Shown piece after piece: positions 1 to 11,531 of a stretch of DNA of 64,000 nucleotides. The stretch's first letter is position 1. Each line of letters starts with the position of its first letter. Both the position numbers and the translations under genes were made by a program. The notes beneath the pieces were generated by a model, which saw only the letters and a program-made list of their open reading frames with translations, made no database searches and had not been told where the DNA came from. This DNA comes from Moniliella sp. 'wahieum' (lineage: Eukaryota; Basidiomycota; Moniliellomycetes; Moniliellales; Moniliellaceae): assembly GCA_003971905.1 (NCBI GenBank), contig RSEE01000088.1, forward strand, positions 124,001 to 188,000, given 5' to 3'.

Positions 1-2366
1 TCGCCGTCGCCGCCCCGGCCACTGGCACCCAGGTCCGTGGGCGTGGTGGGGAGAGGCGAGCCGCTCGTGTCAAGGGAGAGCTGTTCCACGAGGTGGACAA
101 GTACGTGGCCCGTGTGCGGGGCGGACCAGTACGCATGCGCCTGGGTCCGGCCGGCCTCGTGTTCCTTAGCGAGCATGACCACCACCTTGACCCCTTGTTC
201 CCAGATGGACGTCCAAAACGCATCAAACGTCGCGGGCAACGGCGCCTGCGTCACAATGTACCGTCGTTCACTGCCCCACTCCACGGCGGGTGCGGCAAAG
301 GACGCATTGAGGTAATCGCTACCCGGGTCCAGCGCCGTGCGCGGACAACGCAACCGGACACGCGTATGCTCAAAGGGCCAAATGTTATTGTAACGATTGT
401 CTTGTCCGCGCTCCAGTGCGGCGGCGATGCTAAATGGGAACCAACACCCATCATCGTCCTTTGCCGCGCCGTTGTGGCGTGTCGCAAGGGGTGAAGAGGA
501 AGGTTGCTGGTGTATGCTGGCGTTGGCATTGGAATTGGTGTTGGATGTGGAATTGGAGGTGGAGGAGGTGGAGGAGGCACCGGCCAAGCGCGGATCCGCC
601 ACCGTCTCGCTCAACCGGGCCAAGGTGGCATTGAGCCGAACCTGTTCCTGCCGATCAATGTCGTAAAAGTCATGGGCCAATCTCCAATCCCGTTCCGTCG
701 CCATTGCGTCCTCAGCCCCATTTCCATTCTCATCCCCACCCCCACCTCCACCCCGGTCCCCACTTTCACCCCCACCCGTCTCGGACAGCAGAGGCGGGAC
801 CAACGTTTGCAAAAACCGGGGCAACCGCGCTCGTTCCCACGCCGTCATGGCCGGTACACGCAGCGGTATTACCTCCGTCACCCCCTGGGCCAACTCGCGG
901 TTTTGACGCACATTATCAAAGAACGGATTGGCCGCTGCGGCGGCCAGGATGGTCGTCGTCCCACCGGTCCCAGCCGTGCCACCGGTCCCAACAGCCCCAA
1001 GGTTGCCAAGATTGCCAGTGGTGGTAGAGGAGATACCTGCACTTGATCCTGTCGTGGTTCCTGTGGTGGTGGCTCCTGCTGTGGCGTTTCCTGCTGCGGT
1101 GGTTCCGACTGTGGTGGCGGCGTTGGAGGACGTGGCGCCCCCCTGAACGGTGGTGAGGGTGGTAAATGCCTCGCTGGGCAGCGCGCCTGGTTGAACGAGG
1201 GCCTTGGTACGTGGTGTCGGGCCCAGCGGAGCGAGCGAGGCGGGTCCCGAAGCATACGGCACCTGCCCTGGTTGGGAGGCCAAGGCCGAGGCAAAGGATG
1301 AGGAAGGGGAAGAGGACGGGAGGGTGGTGGAGGAAGAAGCGCTAGGCGTAGGTCCGTCCCGGGCTTGCAGGTGGTGCCAGCCCGCCCGATTGGCCGCTGG
1401 GGTGGGCAAGGAGAGGGAGAAGCTCATAGCGCGTTGGCCGGAATTTAGAGACGGTGCTGCGGGCCTTGGTGGCACGCGCGAGCCGAAAGCCGATGTAGCA
1501 GCAGCAGCAGCAGGCGCAGCCGCCCGTGCCGACAAGGACGACAAGGACGACGATGGCAGCCGGAGCGCGGGCTCAGCGGCTCCCGCCGTATTCCCCGCTG
1601 GAGATGAAGTGGTGAGCGGGGTAATCGCACAGCCGTTGGAAGAGGAGGAAGCGAAGGTAGCAGTGGGCAAGGGGGTACGGGCGACGATGCGCGAGGCGTC
1701 GGGCAGGGCGGCGAGCGCAGCAAAGCCGCCCTTGACAAAGGCCAGTTGGCCCGCAAACGCTTGGTCGGCAAATTTGCGCAGCAAGCCTGCGATGCATGTC
1801 CCGCCACCGCCCAGGCCAGGCCGGCCGGCATCAGACAGTGAGGCCGTCGTCGCATCCAACACGACGATGCGTCGAATGGCGGTGCGCGGAGGCGAAACAG
1901 ACTCGCGCCAGCGATCAAACAGAAGACGTGGGGTGGGGCCCAGCTGGCCCTCGGCATTCCCGTCGGCATCTCCGAGCAACTCGGCGCTGACTTGGTCGAT
2001 GGTCACGCTCCGCCGCTTGAGAAGCGTCGAGGGCGCACATACATTAATGCTGCCACGGAGGCGGGCGGTGCGAAAGGCGTTGGCGGGACGAATGTCAAGG
2101 AGGAGCAGGTCCGAGGGCGGGGAAAGCGGGTGGGTCGAGGGTGACGTCGAATTGGAGGAGGGGGTGGGGAGGGGCAACCATCCTTCAATCAGCTCAGCAG
2201 GCGACAGAGATACAATCCCAGACCGGAACGCGGCCTCGGCCGGGTCGAGGCGGGGCGGCGGGTGGGCGGGGGACTTGGTCCTGGTCATCGGCACGGGCCC
2301 GGGGAGCGGGACGGGGAGCGAGAGGCCGCGGGACATGCGGGCCGAGGGGGGCAGGCTGAGTCGCAT
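1..2366 (-). CDS. Fungal protein tyrosine phosphatase, Pyp1/Ptp2/Ptp3 type, with N-terminal rhodanese domain (C-terminus cut off by window edge)
   Basis: A minus-strand frame is open from about 2868 to base 1. It begins with a Pro/Ala-rich stretch, then a rhodanese-like domain at about 2210-1650 (segments LLLLDIRPANAF, LRGSINV, FVKGGF). No catalytic Cys is seen where active rhodaneses carry one. A Ser/Thr/Gly-rich linker follows, then the start of a classical PTP domain at about 420-1 (RYNNIWPFEHTRVRL, DYLNASF, YIVTQAPLP, FDAFW). The CX5R active site lies beyond base 1. Rhodanese plus PTP is the layout of yeast phosphatases that switch off stress and mating MAP kinases; the dead rhodanese is normally the docking part. 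I place the start at the in-frame ATG 2366, though ATG 2336 or an upstream exon is possible. Family call firm, start uncertain. Confidence 0.85.
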   Translation of the reverse strand, partial: MRLSLPPSARMSRGLSLPVPLPGPVPMTRTKSPAHPPPRLDPAEAAFRSGIVSLSPAELIEGWLPLPTPSSNSTSPSTHPLSPPSDLLLLDIRPANAFRTARLRGSINVCAPSTLLKRRSVTIDQVSAELLGDADGNAEGQLGPTPRLLFDRWRESVSPPRTAIRRIVVLDATTASLSDAGRPGLGGGGTCIAGLLRKFADQAFAGQLAFVKGGFAALAALPDASRIVARTPLPTATFASSSSNGCAITPLTTSSPAGNTAGAAEPALRLPSSSLSSLSARAAAPAAAAATSAFGSRVPPRPAAPSLNSGQRAMSFSLSLPTPAANRAGWHHLQARDGPTPSASSSTTLPSSSPSSSFASALASQPGQVPYASGPASLAPLGPTPRTKALVQPGALPSEAFTTLTTVQGGATSSNAATTVGTTAAGNATAGATTTGTTTGSSAGISSTTTGNLGNLGAVGTGGTAGTGGTTTILAAAAANPFFDNVRQNRELAQGVTEVIPLRVPAMTAWERARLPRFLQTLVPPLLSETGGGESGDRGGGGGGDENGNGAEDAMATERDWRLAHDFYDIDRQEQVRLNATLARLSETVADPRLAGASSTSSTSNSTSNTNSNANASIHQQPSSSPLATRHNGAAKDDDGCWFPFSIAAALERGQDNRYNNIWPFEHTRVRLRCPRTALDPGSDYLNASFAAPAVEWGSERRYIVTQAPLPATFDAFWTSIWEQGVKVVVMLAKEHEAGRTQAHAYWSAPHTGHVLVHLVEQLSLDTSGSPLPTTPTDLGASGRGGDG

Positions 2367-2928
2367 CCCGCCCGCGACGGGTCCGCCAATGGCCAGCGCC
2401 GGTGCCGGGGCAGGGGCGGGCTCGGGTGCGGGTGCAGGGGGCGGGTGCAGGTGCAGGGGAGGAGCGGGGGCCGGGGCCTGGGACGGGGAAAGGGCCGGGG
2501 CCGGGGAGGCAGCCGGGGCAAAAAAGCCCCCGGCCTGGGACACACGCTGGGCATTTTCGGCGCCGCCGGGAAGGATGGTGAGGGAGCTGATGTGGGTGTC
2601 GAGCTGGCCGGGGGTGGGTGGGGGCCCGGGCTGGGCGGCGTCGGAGGTGGCGGTGGTGGTGGTGGGGGCAAAGAGGGCGGCCCAGGGATGGGAGGGGTCG
2701 TGTGGCGGAGGCTCGGGGGCGTCGTCGGGGGCGGCAGGGGGGGGGCATGGGGGCGGGCGGTGGTGGCGACGGCGGCGACGGAGGCGATGGGCGGCGGCGC
2801 GACCGAGGGAAGGCAGATGGAGAAGCCAGGCTGGATGCGAACGTTGAACATTGCATCTTCCCACTTGGGCTCAGCACTTGCGGCCGCCCACGCACGGCGC
2901 CAGTGCCGGCGCGTGTGCATGACGCACA

Positions 2929-3003
2929 TGACGTCACCCTCGCTGCCCCTTGCACCGGGTGACGTCAGGGTGGGGGCGCAAGGGAGGGGGTGGGATGACG
3001 TCA
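2929..3003. promoter_or_regulatory. Three perfect CRE/ATF palindromes upstream of the phosphatase gene
   Basis: TGACGTCA occurs at 2929-2936, 2960-2967 and 2996-3003, spaced 31 and 36 bp. They lie between the end of the PNKP gene (3094) and the minus-strand phosphatase gene, so they belong to the phosphatase promoter. TGACGTCA is the binding site of bZIP ATF/CREB factors such as Atf1. Factor and function are inferred. Confidence 0.7.
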
Positions 3004-3093
3004 GGGCGGCTATGATGCTACGTGTGCTACCTTGGGACACAGCTGATTGGAGGGATCTTAGATCCAAGGGCGAAGATCGGATCAGCCGTCGGC

Positions 3094-5418
3094 CTACTCG
3101 TCCCACGTCGGCAGCCACTGGGCGTAGCGGGCGTGGTGGGCGTCGTCGCCGACAAACTCCCACCCCACCTCGAACGGCGCAGCGGCAAATCCCTCGGCCT
3201 CCGTCGGAGCCTGGAACGCAGAACGGTACGTGTGGAACGCAATCGCAGGCACCAGCCCACGCTTCTCGTCTTCGTCTTGGCCGCCGCCGCCTCCTTCTTG
3301 GCCGGCCGGCTGCGCACCACGTTCTGGTGCCACGCCTGCTCCAGCGGCACGGCCAGATGCACGCAGTACGCCGCCACGCCCATCTCCCGCCCAATCGCCT
3401 GTTCCACATGCCCAGCCACACACACACGCCACTCCCGTCAGTACACAGCCTCCTTCATCTACCATTCGTCGCGCACAAGGGAGAACAGAGAAGGACAAAA
3501 ACGTACTAGGTACAGCGCCCTTGTCGCCTTGTCCCGATTCGTATTGTCAATCACCACGGACTGCCCCTGACTTAGGAAGAGGCGCGTCTGGCGCAGACAC
3601 TTGGCACGCGAGCCCAACCGGTCCTGGTTCAGGTGCACATACCCGCGCGGCGCAAACACCCGACGGTAGTACGACGACTTGCCCGACCCAGGCGCCCCGA
3701 CAAACACGACCAGTTGTGGCGCCTGAGACGCCTCCTTCGTCTCCGCCTCGCTCGCGCCGTCCTTGTTATCCTTGCCGTCCTTGGAGGCGGAGGGGGGATT
3801 CAAAATCCACGGCGGGACGGCCTCAGGGCGAGGCTGAGTTTGAGCAAGGGCCAGCGCCGTGCGTGCGTCAAACCCACGCAACGTCATGCCTTCTTCCTCC
3901 ACTGCCGGGCCTTGAGTCTGGTCCAAAAAGTACGCTTCAGGGGTGAAAAAGCGCAGGCCGGCGTTCAATGCAAACTTGCGATCCGTGTCCCGCACATCGG
4001 CCGCGACACGGGTACGGTGGGTGCTGTGGACATATGCCTTTCGTCCGGCCAAGTCGCCCACAAAATAGGATTGCAACGCTGGCGGTGCGTTACCACACAC
4101 TGCGACCTGCGAGCGCGCTTGGCCCAGCGGCTGGATCCCTGCTTCTCCATGTCTTTCTCCTCCTTCGTTTGTGATCTTTGTTTCCGGATGGTGCATGGCT
4201 TTGCCCATCTCTGGGCCCTTGGCGTTGTCGGGCGAGGCGGCCCAAATGTGGGTGAGGAGGTAGTGCCACATGCCGGGTTGTGGCTTGCGGAATTCATCCT
4301 TGGCCAAGCTGGCGAACACGTACGCTGGTACGCCCAAGCCGTGCACAATGTGACGTACTTTTTTCTTCCACACCTCAAGCGCGGGCGACAAGGGGGGTGG
4401 GCCGCCCCGCCGCCCACAGGCAGACGGGACGAACGCGACGACCCAAAGGAAAGGGAAGTTTGCGAGGAACGAGACGAGCCAGAAGAACGGGAGGCAGGGG
4501 TAGAACCGCGAGGCGGTTTTTGCAGTTGGTTGGAACAGAGGACAATAATCTGTCCTTGCGCATACGCCGCTTGCACTTTGCGCACCACGCTCGGGTACAG
4601 AAACACAAAGTCAAACTCATCGGTCGGATTGGGAAAGCGCTGCACCGATGGAAAACGTCGGTAGGTAGAGTAGGTCGATAGGTAGAACAAAGAGGGTAGG
4701 TAGCATCCCGCACACCGTCTAGTCAGCCAACAATGTTTCTCCTTTCCACTGTCCCCTTTCCAGCTGGCCAGCTTCCCAGTTCAAAAGGGTTCCCCACCGG
4801 GAGGGGGCAGGAGGGTGGGACACCTATCTCGCAACGCCTTCCCTTTGGGAGGTGTTTGCTTCTGGGAGACAATTGAGATGGGAGGGGGTAGAGGGGACAT
4901 ACCTTATTCTCCTTTTTGCCAGCGGCCGGCTTAGGTTTGACCAAGGTCCAGTCCAGATCAAATAGCGCAAACTGGACCAAGGGGCGCTCGGCCCCCGGTT
5001 GCTTCTCATTCTCCGTCGCCGTCTCTTCATCTTTTGGCGTCTCCGCCGTTTCCTCCTCCTCCTCGGCCGTGTCTTCCTTGTCCTTGGCCTTCTGCTCCTT
5101 CACCTGCTCCTGCTCGTTCTTCTCCGTCTCCTCGTCATTCTGCTTCTGCTTCTGCACCAACAACGCCAACGCCTTCTCCGCCGGCTGGCCCACCTGGCCT
5201 ACCAACAGCGTGCCTCTTGGCCCGGCCGTACGCCAGGCGGTCGTCATTGACCCACCAAACCACCGCGTGCTCTCGCTCTGACTCTTGGGCCCACTCGCGG
5301 GTCGTGCCGAGGCAGGCGGCGAGTGCGAACGCGAGCGCTTGTCGTCAGTGTCGACGGGGCTGGTGCTGCGGAGGTGGGAGAATTTGCGTTTGGTGCCAGT
5401 GGGGTGCGGAGGCGGCAT
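3094..5418 (-). CDS. Polynucleotide 5'-kinase/3'-phosphatase (PNKP-like DNA repair enzyme)
   Basis: Exons 5418-4903, 4639-3507 and 3398-3094; the introns have GTATGT and GTACGT donors. Residues about 60-100 carry the conserved segment that precedes the HAD phosphatase domain, then a Lys/Glu-rich insert, then the catalytic motif FALFDLDWTLVKPK (DxDxT, with Trp where Gly is usual). Exon 2 gives DFVFLYPSV, IIVLCSNQ and GVPAYVFAS...KPQPGMW, all PNKP-typical. The kinase half has the P-loop GAPGSGKSS, HLNQDRLGS and VVIDNTNRD. The C-terminus has PAIAFHTYRSAF. PNKP removes 3'-phosphates and adds 5'-phosphates at DNA breaks before ligation. There is no sign of an FHA domain. Two frame breaks (at the G-run 4392-4397 and near 3280-3300) are each repaired by one added base. 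About 651 residues after that. Confidence 0.88.
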
Positions 5419-6824
5419 GGTGCGTACGACCCAGTGGAGCGGATACAGCTGGTGGTGGTGGAGAAGGTGAAGAAGAGGCAAAGGGGCACTGCGCATCCAT
5501 CCACTTCAGGTCGGGGATGGCGTGTGCACGGGGAGGAAATGCGTACTGTTTGCGTGCTCTTAGTCCGCACCCAGTACTCCGTCTGAGGACTCACGCAAGG
5601 CCGACGGCGGACGAGATGGATGAGAAAGAGCGCGTTCGGCGTTCGGCTTTTGGCCAGCGTTCCAGCGTGTCCAGCGGCCTGGGACGGGGGGGTAGGGTGG
5701 TCGGAATTATTGGTCCCACACGGACCTTGGTGAAGCTCCAAGCTCCAAGCTTCAACGTTTCAACTCGAACCAACCGCCGCCTCGGTTCTCACTCTCGGTT
5801 CTCAATCTCACCATCTCCCTTCCTATAAAATTGGAACGGGTTTTCTTTCCCCGTTGCGTAAATTTGTACATCAGCATGCCGCCTGGCACGTTCCAGGCAG
5901 CCACAGCCAGGCCGATGCACATGGGTGAGAAAATTCGCCCCTGCAGCGTGGACCGGTGGCTACGGTGGCGACAGGGGAACGGTGGCTAAGGTGGCGACAC
6001 AGCAGACCGGGCCGGTGGTCTCCTCGTGTTCAACTAACGCGCGACTTTACTCATGCCGTACCAGTCTGAGATCTGACCCATCAACGCATCCTTTCTCGGT
6101 TGCCATCGCCCAGTGTCCAGGGTGCTGTCGACCATCATGCATCACCATCCGTACCGGGCAATCGACCACTACCTTACTAGTCACTGGCAGAAGGTCCAGA
6201 AGTGCCTATCCATGCCCACCCGTACCGAGGAAGAAGGAGTTACTAGTTGACTGAGGGGCCTATCGATAATCGGCGATAGCTGACCCTCGCTGAGTGGAGA
6301 GTCGTGGAGATGAATGCTTCTTCCAGCGGATACAGGAGAAGCGAAAGAGGGGCAGGAGGATCGACCTGACCGCTGTACTCTTCGCGCGTGCACACACCCC
6401 GTGTCCATCTCCCCAGGGTGCCCAGGAGCCATGTGAAAGCTCCTGCCAGTATATACACCATCCACGCGCGCTTCTCGCCCCTGTGGCCCACACCTCGCTC
6501 GCGCACGCAGGGCCAGACAAGAGGGGAGCAATCCGGTCCGCACCCCCACCCCCCTCACCAGTCCCGAACGAGGAATCATCTCCCCAGTCTCCCCACCTGG
6601 CGGTAGACACAGCAGGACATACGGGTCATACAAGCGCATGCAAGGGCGTGGAGGGAGCAAAAGAACCGCAGGCGGGTCTCTCCGACCCACACGGCACAAA
6701 ACAAAAAGAGAAGCAGAGAAGCAGAGAAGCAGTATGAGATGAGATAGGATGGGATGGGAGGAGGACCCCCCCCCCACCACCAGGCTCCCAGCCGTATTGG
6801 ATCAAACCCCAACGGTGCGAGTGG
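5419..6824. other. Intergenic region, PNKP to PITHD1
   Basis: Upstream of PNKP and downstream of the PITH gene. No ORF here resembles a known protein. A TATA-like TATAAAA (5824-5830) on the plus strand is not followed by a convincing gene. Short TTGAA/CAAGCTTC-type repeats lie at about 5735-5765, and a CATCATGCATCA motif at about 6134. Confidence 0.5.
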
Positions 6825-7887
6825 TTAGCGTACATTGGGTTGCTGGGCCGCGGCGTGCGCCTGCCGGACGCCGGGCACGGGCGCATCGGCTCCCGTTGCC
6901 GCGCCAATCTCCAACCGTTCCCCCGGTGGCTTGGGAACCTGCAGTGCCAGCCCACGGAAGCCAAGGTAATACACCCGACTCACATCCCCGCCCACCGCGT
7001 CCGACTGGTTCATCCAAACACATAGGCATACCCAATCGCATCAGCTTCCTTACTCCACTCGCCATCGCGAGCGCACACACGCCCGCACACACGCACATAC
7101 GACCCCCGTCCTCCTTCCCATCCGATTCCAACCCAAGAAAGCACGACGTACGAAAACAAGGCTGAGCGAAGTTACGTTGGTAAAACGTGCTGCTCCCAGT
7201 GGATACTCGGTCACGCCCCCAACGCCTTCCAACAGGGCAAAGTCCGCTTGTGGCTTGCCCGACCGTACGTTTCCCGTGGCACCGGCCCGCGTCGCGGCAC
7301 GCATCGATCCCAGAGAAAGCGATCGAACCCCTTGCTCGTCGACCCCGGTTTCAGCTTCGGACGAGGTCGATCCGTCGCTACCCCTCCCCATCGACGAAGC
7401 TGCCAACGTAGATGGCGAGGGAAGATGCAGATGGCGAGGTAGAGTGCGTAAGATCAGGCGGCGAAGGCATTGTACCGTCGTCCGAGGCAGCTTGTACCTC
7501 ATCAAAGTCAAGCCCATGTAAGCGATTGACAAACAAACGTACCCTGCGCGGCGCAAACTCGCCCGGGCCCGGACGCAGCAGCACACTCTTGATCGTTACA
7601 GGCGTGACAAAGGGGACGGTGAGGATCATGCTATCGTCCACTCCAGACTCGGCATAGGGATCCACCGTCTCGCGTGCGTCCCAGGGCTTGATGGGCGCTT
7701 TGGCACCGTGGAGGGGGTCCGATAGGTTGACCCCATGCACTTGGCCGAGAAAGATGAGCGGGTAGAGGTTGCGCCGGTCGTCGCAACTTTCGGGCGCAGC
7801 GGCTGCACTGCCACCGTCAGCGCCGCCGCCACCGCTACGGGCGCTGCGCCGATCCACCCCACTCGCCTCGTCGTTGCAGCTGCTCAT
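6825..7887 (-). CDS. PITH-domain protein (PITHD1-like)
   Basis: Exon 1 7887-7152 and exon 2 7004-6825, with GTACGT donor and CAG acceptor. A Ser/Gly/Ala-rich start is followed by a PITH domain: NLYPLIFLGQ, then the acidic MILTVPFV segment, SVLLRPGPGEFAPRRVRLFVN, LDFDEV, then TEYPLGAARFTNVTSLSLVF and finally VYYLGFRGLALQVP. PITH domains bind the proteasome when fused to thioredoxin (TXNL1); the stand-alone protein has a less clear role. The reading frame changes in the Ser-rich linker at about 7380-7440, which needs two bases or an unseen intron. About 305 residues, longer than animal PITHD1 because of linkers. It is divergent from the glycoprotein gene at 8716. Confidence 0.85.
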
Positions 7888-8715
7888 GGGGAGGAGCGGG
7901 GGACGGGAAACGCTAGACTACTTGGGGCGCACGGTGGCGTGGCGAGGGCCAGGTGGCCCTGTTCCGCCGTGGGGATTCCGCCTGGCGATGCGATGGGCAG
8001 GATGTGCACCATGTACGAACGGTGAACATTTGACCAGTGCAATTGAATATTGAACATGGAAGGTCGAAGTGGATGTTACGTTGAATGTTTCGCTCCAACA
8101 ATTTCCATCCGGCGAGCGAGGCGGCGAGCAACTTGGGCTCGTGGCGCTCGGGAGGCAGGCTGTCGCATCCGTCGGAGCGACGAGGCGGCGGGCCCGTGAC
8201 AGCTCATCGCTCGCGGTCAGCGCGCCTCTTGTGCCATCCGCCCTGCTCCCGGCGATCTGCACGGGCGCCCTTGTGCCCAACGCAGCTCGCTCGGCCCAGA
8301 CGGGAAAGAGCAGTCGAGCGTGGTCGGAGCAGCGCAGAGCAGCGCCCGTAGGCTGGGAGGCGGGATGGCTGGCCGCGCATGCGCGCACGCTCGCCGGCGA
8401 GCGCCCCGGCAGCGCTGTCGGCCGAGTGTCTATTCTGTCCTCTTCTCGTCTCCCTCGCTCTCGCGCGGTGGGGCTAGTCACCGACGCAGTGGGGGGATGC
8501 CACCCACACGCGCCCCGGCGCCCATTCACTACAAGCCATACCACGTCCCCCCTATATAGTCGTCCCAGCCCTCTCTTCTCCACCGTTCGGAGCTTCTTCC
8601 ATCCACCCCTCTTTCTCCCTCTCCTACCCGCCGCCACCTTTTTTCCCTCCCCGCCGCTTCGGCCGTTTGGGTTGCTATCTATTGGCCTATTGCTTTGTCC
8701 TTGGCGCAGGCGACC
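7888..8715. promoter_or_regulatory. Divergent promoter region between PITHD1 and the secreted glycoprotein gene
   Basis: 828 bp between two start codons on opposite strands. A TATATA box lies at 8553-8558, 158 bp before the plus-strand ATG, followed by a strong CT-rich tract (about 8565-8690) that looks like a fungal core promoter/5'UTR. A cluster of TTGAA-type motifs lies at about 8040-8080. Confidence 0.6.
8553..8558 (+). promoter_or_regulatory. TATA box of the secreted glycoprotein gene
   Basis: TATATA followed by a pyrimidine-rich leader and then the ATG at 8716. Spacing and context suit a fungal TATA element; not tested. Confidence 0.55.
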
Positions 8716-10099
8716 ATGCACATTCCCATCTGGGCCCTCGGCCTCACCACGTCCATCCTGGGCGCCGCGGCCGCCACCCCCTCGACGCACCCCAACCATC
8801 TCGCCGTGGCCCAAGCCCAAGCCCGTGCCGGCTCAGGCTCCGGCTCGGGCGCGGGCGCGGGCTCGGGATCGGGATCGGGCAGCAAACCCAAATTCACCTA
8901 CCAACCACCGAGCAACACCTTCCCTGGTGTTGTGGCCTCGGGCAAAATGGGCCCGACCAACCCAGACAAGCCGCAGCTCAACACGCCCATCAATCAAACT
9001 TCCGAAGCACGTCTGGCCTCGCTCAACTCGATTGACGATTGGTGCACGTTTGGCCCGGAACCGTTGCACAACAAAGACACGTTGGGCGACTTGGAAGCCA
9101 CCACGGTCGCCTACTGCACCAAGCCGCGCAACAATGCCAGGGTGATTGTACGTCTTTGTTTTCCTTCGTGCAGAGTTTCTTTTTGGAAGATGCAGAGAAA
9201 CAACCCAAACTAACCATCACCATCGTCTCCGTTTTGCTCTCTTTCCCTCTCAATCTCCTTTCCAACCCTTGTTTGGCTTGGCCTGTGTATGTATATATGT
9301 GGGTATGTGCGGGTAGCCCGACGGGTCGATCAAGACGGCGTCCTTTATTCGCACGCCGCTGTACATTGAGCTGCACGCGACGGGCGACTTTACTTCGATC
9401 AACTTTGCCCCTGGTGACTCGGGCGGCGAGCTGGATCCGCACGGCGCGACCAACAAGGGCAACCCCGTCGGCGGCAACGTCACCTCCAACGTTGTCGATG
9501 GCAAAACCGATGTGTCGTACCAAGAGTGGATGAACTATGTGTCAGCGACCGAATTGTGTTTCCGGGTGTGCATTGCCGGTTCGTCCGATGCGACGCCGGC
9601 AGAGATTTGCCAGCACACGTTGGACGAGGTGGGCTGTTCGTGGATCATGCCCCAAGCGCCGTCCAACTCGGCGTTTGAAACGTGCGATGCGGATGCTGCC
9701 TACCCACCGGGCCAGTACCCTGAACCCAACGGTAGCACCTCCACGTTCCAACAGTACTTTACTGGCGTCTATACCGTCAATGGCCAAACCAAGGGATACA
9801 CCAATGGTGCCTCGGACGAAAAGACACCCAGTGCAGCCTACTCCGTCCCGTCCTCGAGCAACTGCAAGCCCCAGCCGTCGCCTAGCAATGGGATTGCGTC
9901 GCTCAAGGTGGGCGGGGCGAGTTCGGGATCGGGATCGGGATCGGGATCGAAACCGACGGGCACGGCCAAAGGCGCGTCGGGGTCCGGATCCTCAGGTCAT
10001 GGCTCTTCCACCAGTGGCACCGCCACACTCGGTGCGGGGGGGCATGCTGTGTTGTACTGGCTCGTGACTGCGTTCGTGGGGGGCGCCGTGTTGGCCTAA
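8716..10099 (+). CDS. Secreted GPI-anchored 'macrofage activating glycoprotein'-type protein
   Basis: Exons 8716-9147 and 9317-10099 (intron GTACGT...GGGTAG, 169 bp), 404 residues. The N-terminus MHIPIWALGL plus a hydrophobic run is a signal peptide. A Gly/Ser repeat follows, then the conserved core: SLNSIDDWCTFGP, VAYCTKPRNNARVI, PDGSIKTASF, INFAPGDSGGELDPHGA, SATELCFRVC, CQHTLDEVGCSWIMP and FETCD. The C-terminus is a Gly/Ser-rich linker and a hydrophobic tail ending in VLA, as expected for a GPI signal. The core matches a basidiomycete extracellular family often annotated 'macrofage activating glycoprotein'; the biochemical role is unknown. Conserved Cys residues suggest disulfides. No frame breaks. 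Confidence 0.85.
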
Positions 10100-11531
10100 T
10101 GTCTCTTCTGAGTAGAAAGACGAACAAGATGCAAAAGAGGAGCAAGATGAGTGGCGGGGAGAAGGAACGGATCGGATTTCTCCTCCATCAATAATCAAAC
10201 CCTCCTCTCCTCCGCCTCTGCCCGCTGTTTTGCCTTGTGGAGCGACTACTCCGTTTTGTTTTTGGCTTGATGAGAACAGTTTTGATTTTTGACATGCACG
10301 TCTGGGTCGTGGTGTACCGCTACCGTGTTTGCCCGCACCGGGTAGGTAGGTTGGAGCGACAGTTGATGATATAGGAAGGACTGATCCACGGTAAACGATG
10401 GGCACAGGCTTGGGAGCTCGGAAGCAGTGATTTTGGACCCGCCGTTTCCGTTGGGTCAGTCCCCTCGTCTCTATACGATATAGCCCCGTTGGCATCTGCT
10501 ATCCATGTGTTTAGGCTGGCTCTACCGGACGTGAAGAATCACACAGATCACGGTCCGTCCTGTGGGCCTCCAAAAGAAAGCTAGATAGTAGATCTCCCTA
10601 AACTTAGTGGACACCGGGCCTCTCACTTCTCGCTCTATGGTGTGGCTAGGTCAGTTCTCGTGTCCATGGGGTACCGCCGGACGCATGGGGGACCTACTCC
10701 TGAAAAAGTGGCCTCCATACGCTGTTTATTACGAAAAGAAACGAGTGTGCGGTAGGTACGCTGACGCCATGCGTAGTTTCTACGGACCGAGTCGAGAAGG
10801 TTACTATACGAGGCTTGCCCATCCCATCGCACAGAGACAGGAGGGGTAATAAAACAGTTAGGGTGTATCGGTTGTGGTAGGTCGGTTGGAGAGATGTAGT
10901 ACAGCAAAACTTGGACTGCCGTGAGTCCACCCTTTTGTTCTGCTGCCTTCAAGAGACCCAAGGCGCGAGAGCGGACCAAAGGGGCTGGTGCAAGCGTGCG
11001 GTAACTTGCCGTCGCCGCTTGTAGCATGCACACAATCCGCACGACCTGAGTTCGTGCAATGGGAGAGGAGGGAAAAGGTGGATTTGCACGTGCAGGGGAA
11101 CGTTGAAGATTGAAGGTGGAAGGTTGAAGCGTGCCGGTGGCAGCTTTGTCGCATATAACAAAAAGCTGGAAGGGTGATCGAGCGAGGGAACCCGCAATGG
11201 CGAGAAAGGGGAATGGTATGCCAAAGCAACAAGAGGTGCGGACGGAGGGGAGAAAAAAGAACAAAGAACATTGAACGGTACAACCGCGATACGAGCATCG
11301 CAACCGAAGATGCAGTATGCATCATGTTCGGTTGCATGGATCCAAGCAGGACGTAACCCATGTAACCCATTCCCATGTAAACAAAAAAACGTATACGTTA
11401 AATCCGAGCCAGCAGGACCGTAGCAGCACGAGCGAAACGGGCGGGTGGCCGCAGGAGACCGGCGAGGGAAACAAGAGAAGGAGGGGGGGATCCAGAAAGA
11501 GCGCAAGAGGGAAGGACCCTGCAAAAGACAG
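10100..11531. other. Convergent intergenic region, glycoprotein to PAQR gene
   Basis: Between two 3' ends. ORFs here have no family resemblance and I support none. A TTGAAGATTGAAGGTGGAAG-type repeat run lies at about 11098-11130. Confidence 0.5.

Noticed and set aside
1204..2847. 547-codon plus-strand ORF
   Set aside because: It is the shadow of the rhodanese-PTP gene: low-complexity Gly/Arg/Ala, no family match, while the minus strand carries conserved motifs.
5824..5830. TATAAAA as promoter of a plus-strand gene
   Set aside because: No plausible coding region follows within 1 kb; the next plus-strand gene starts at 8716 and has its own TATA box.
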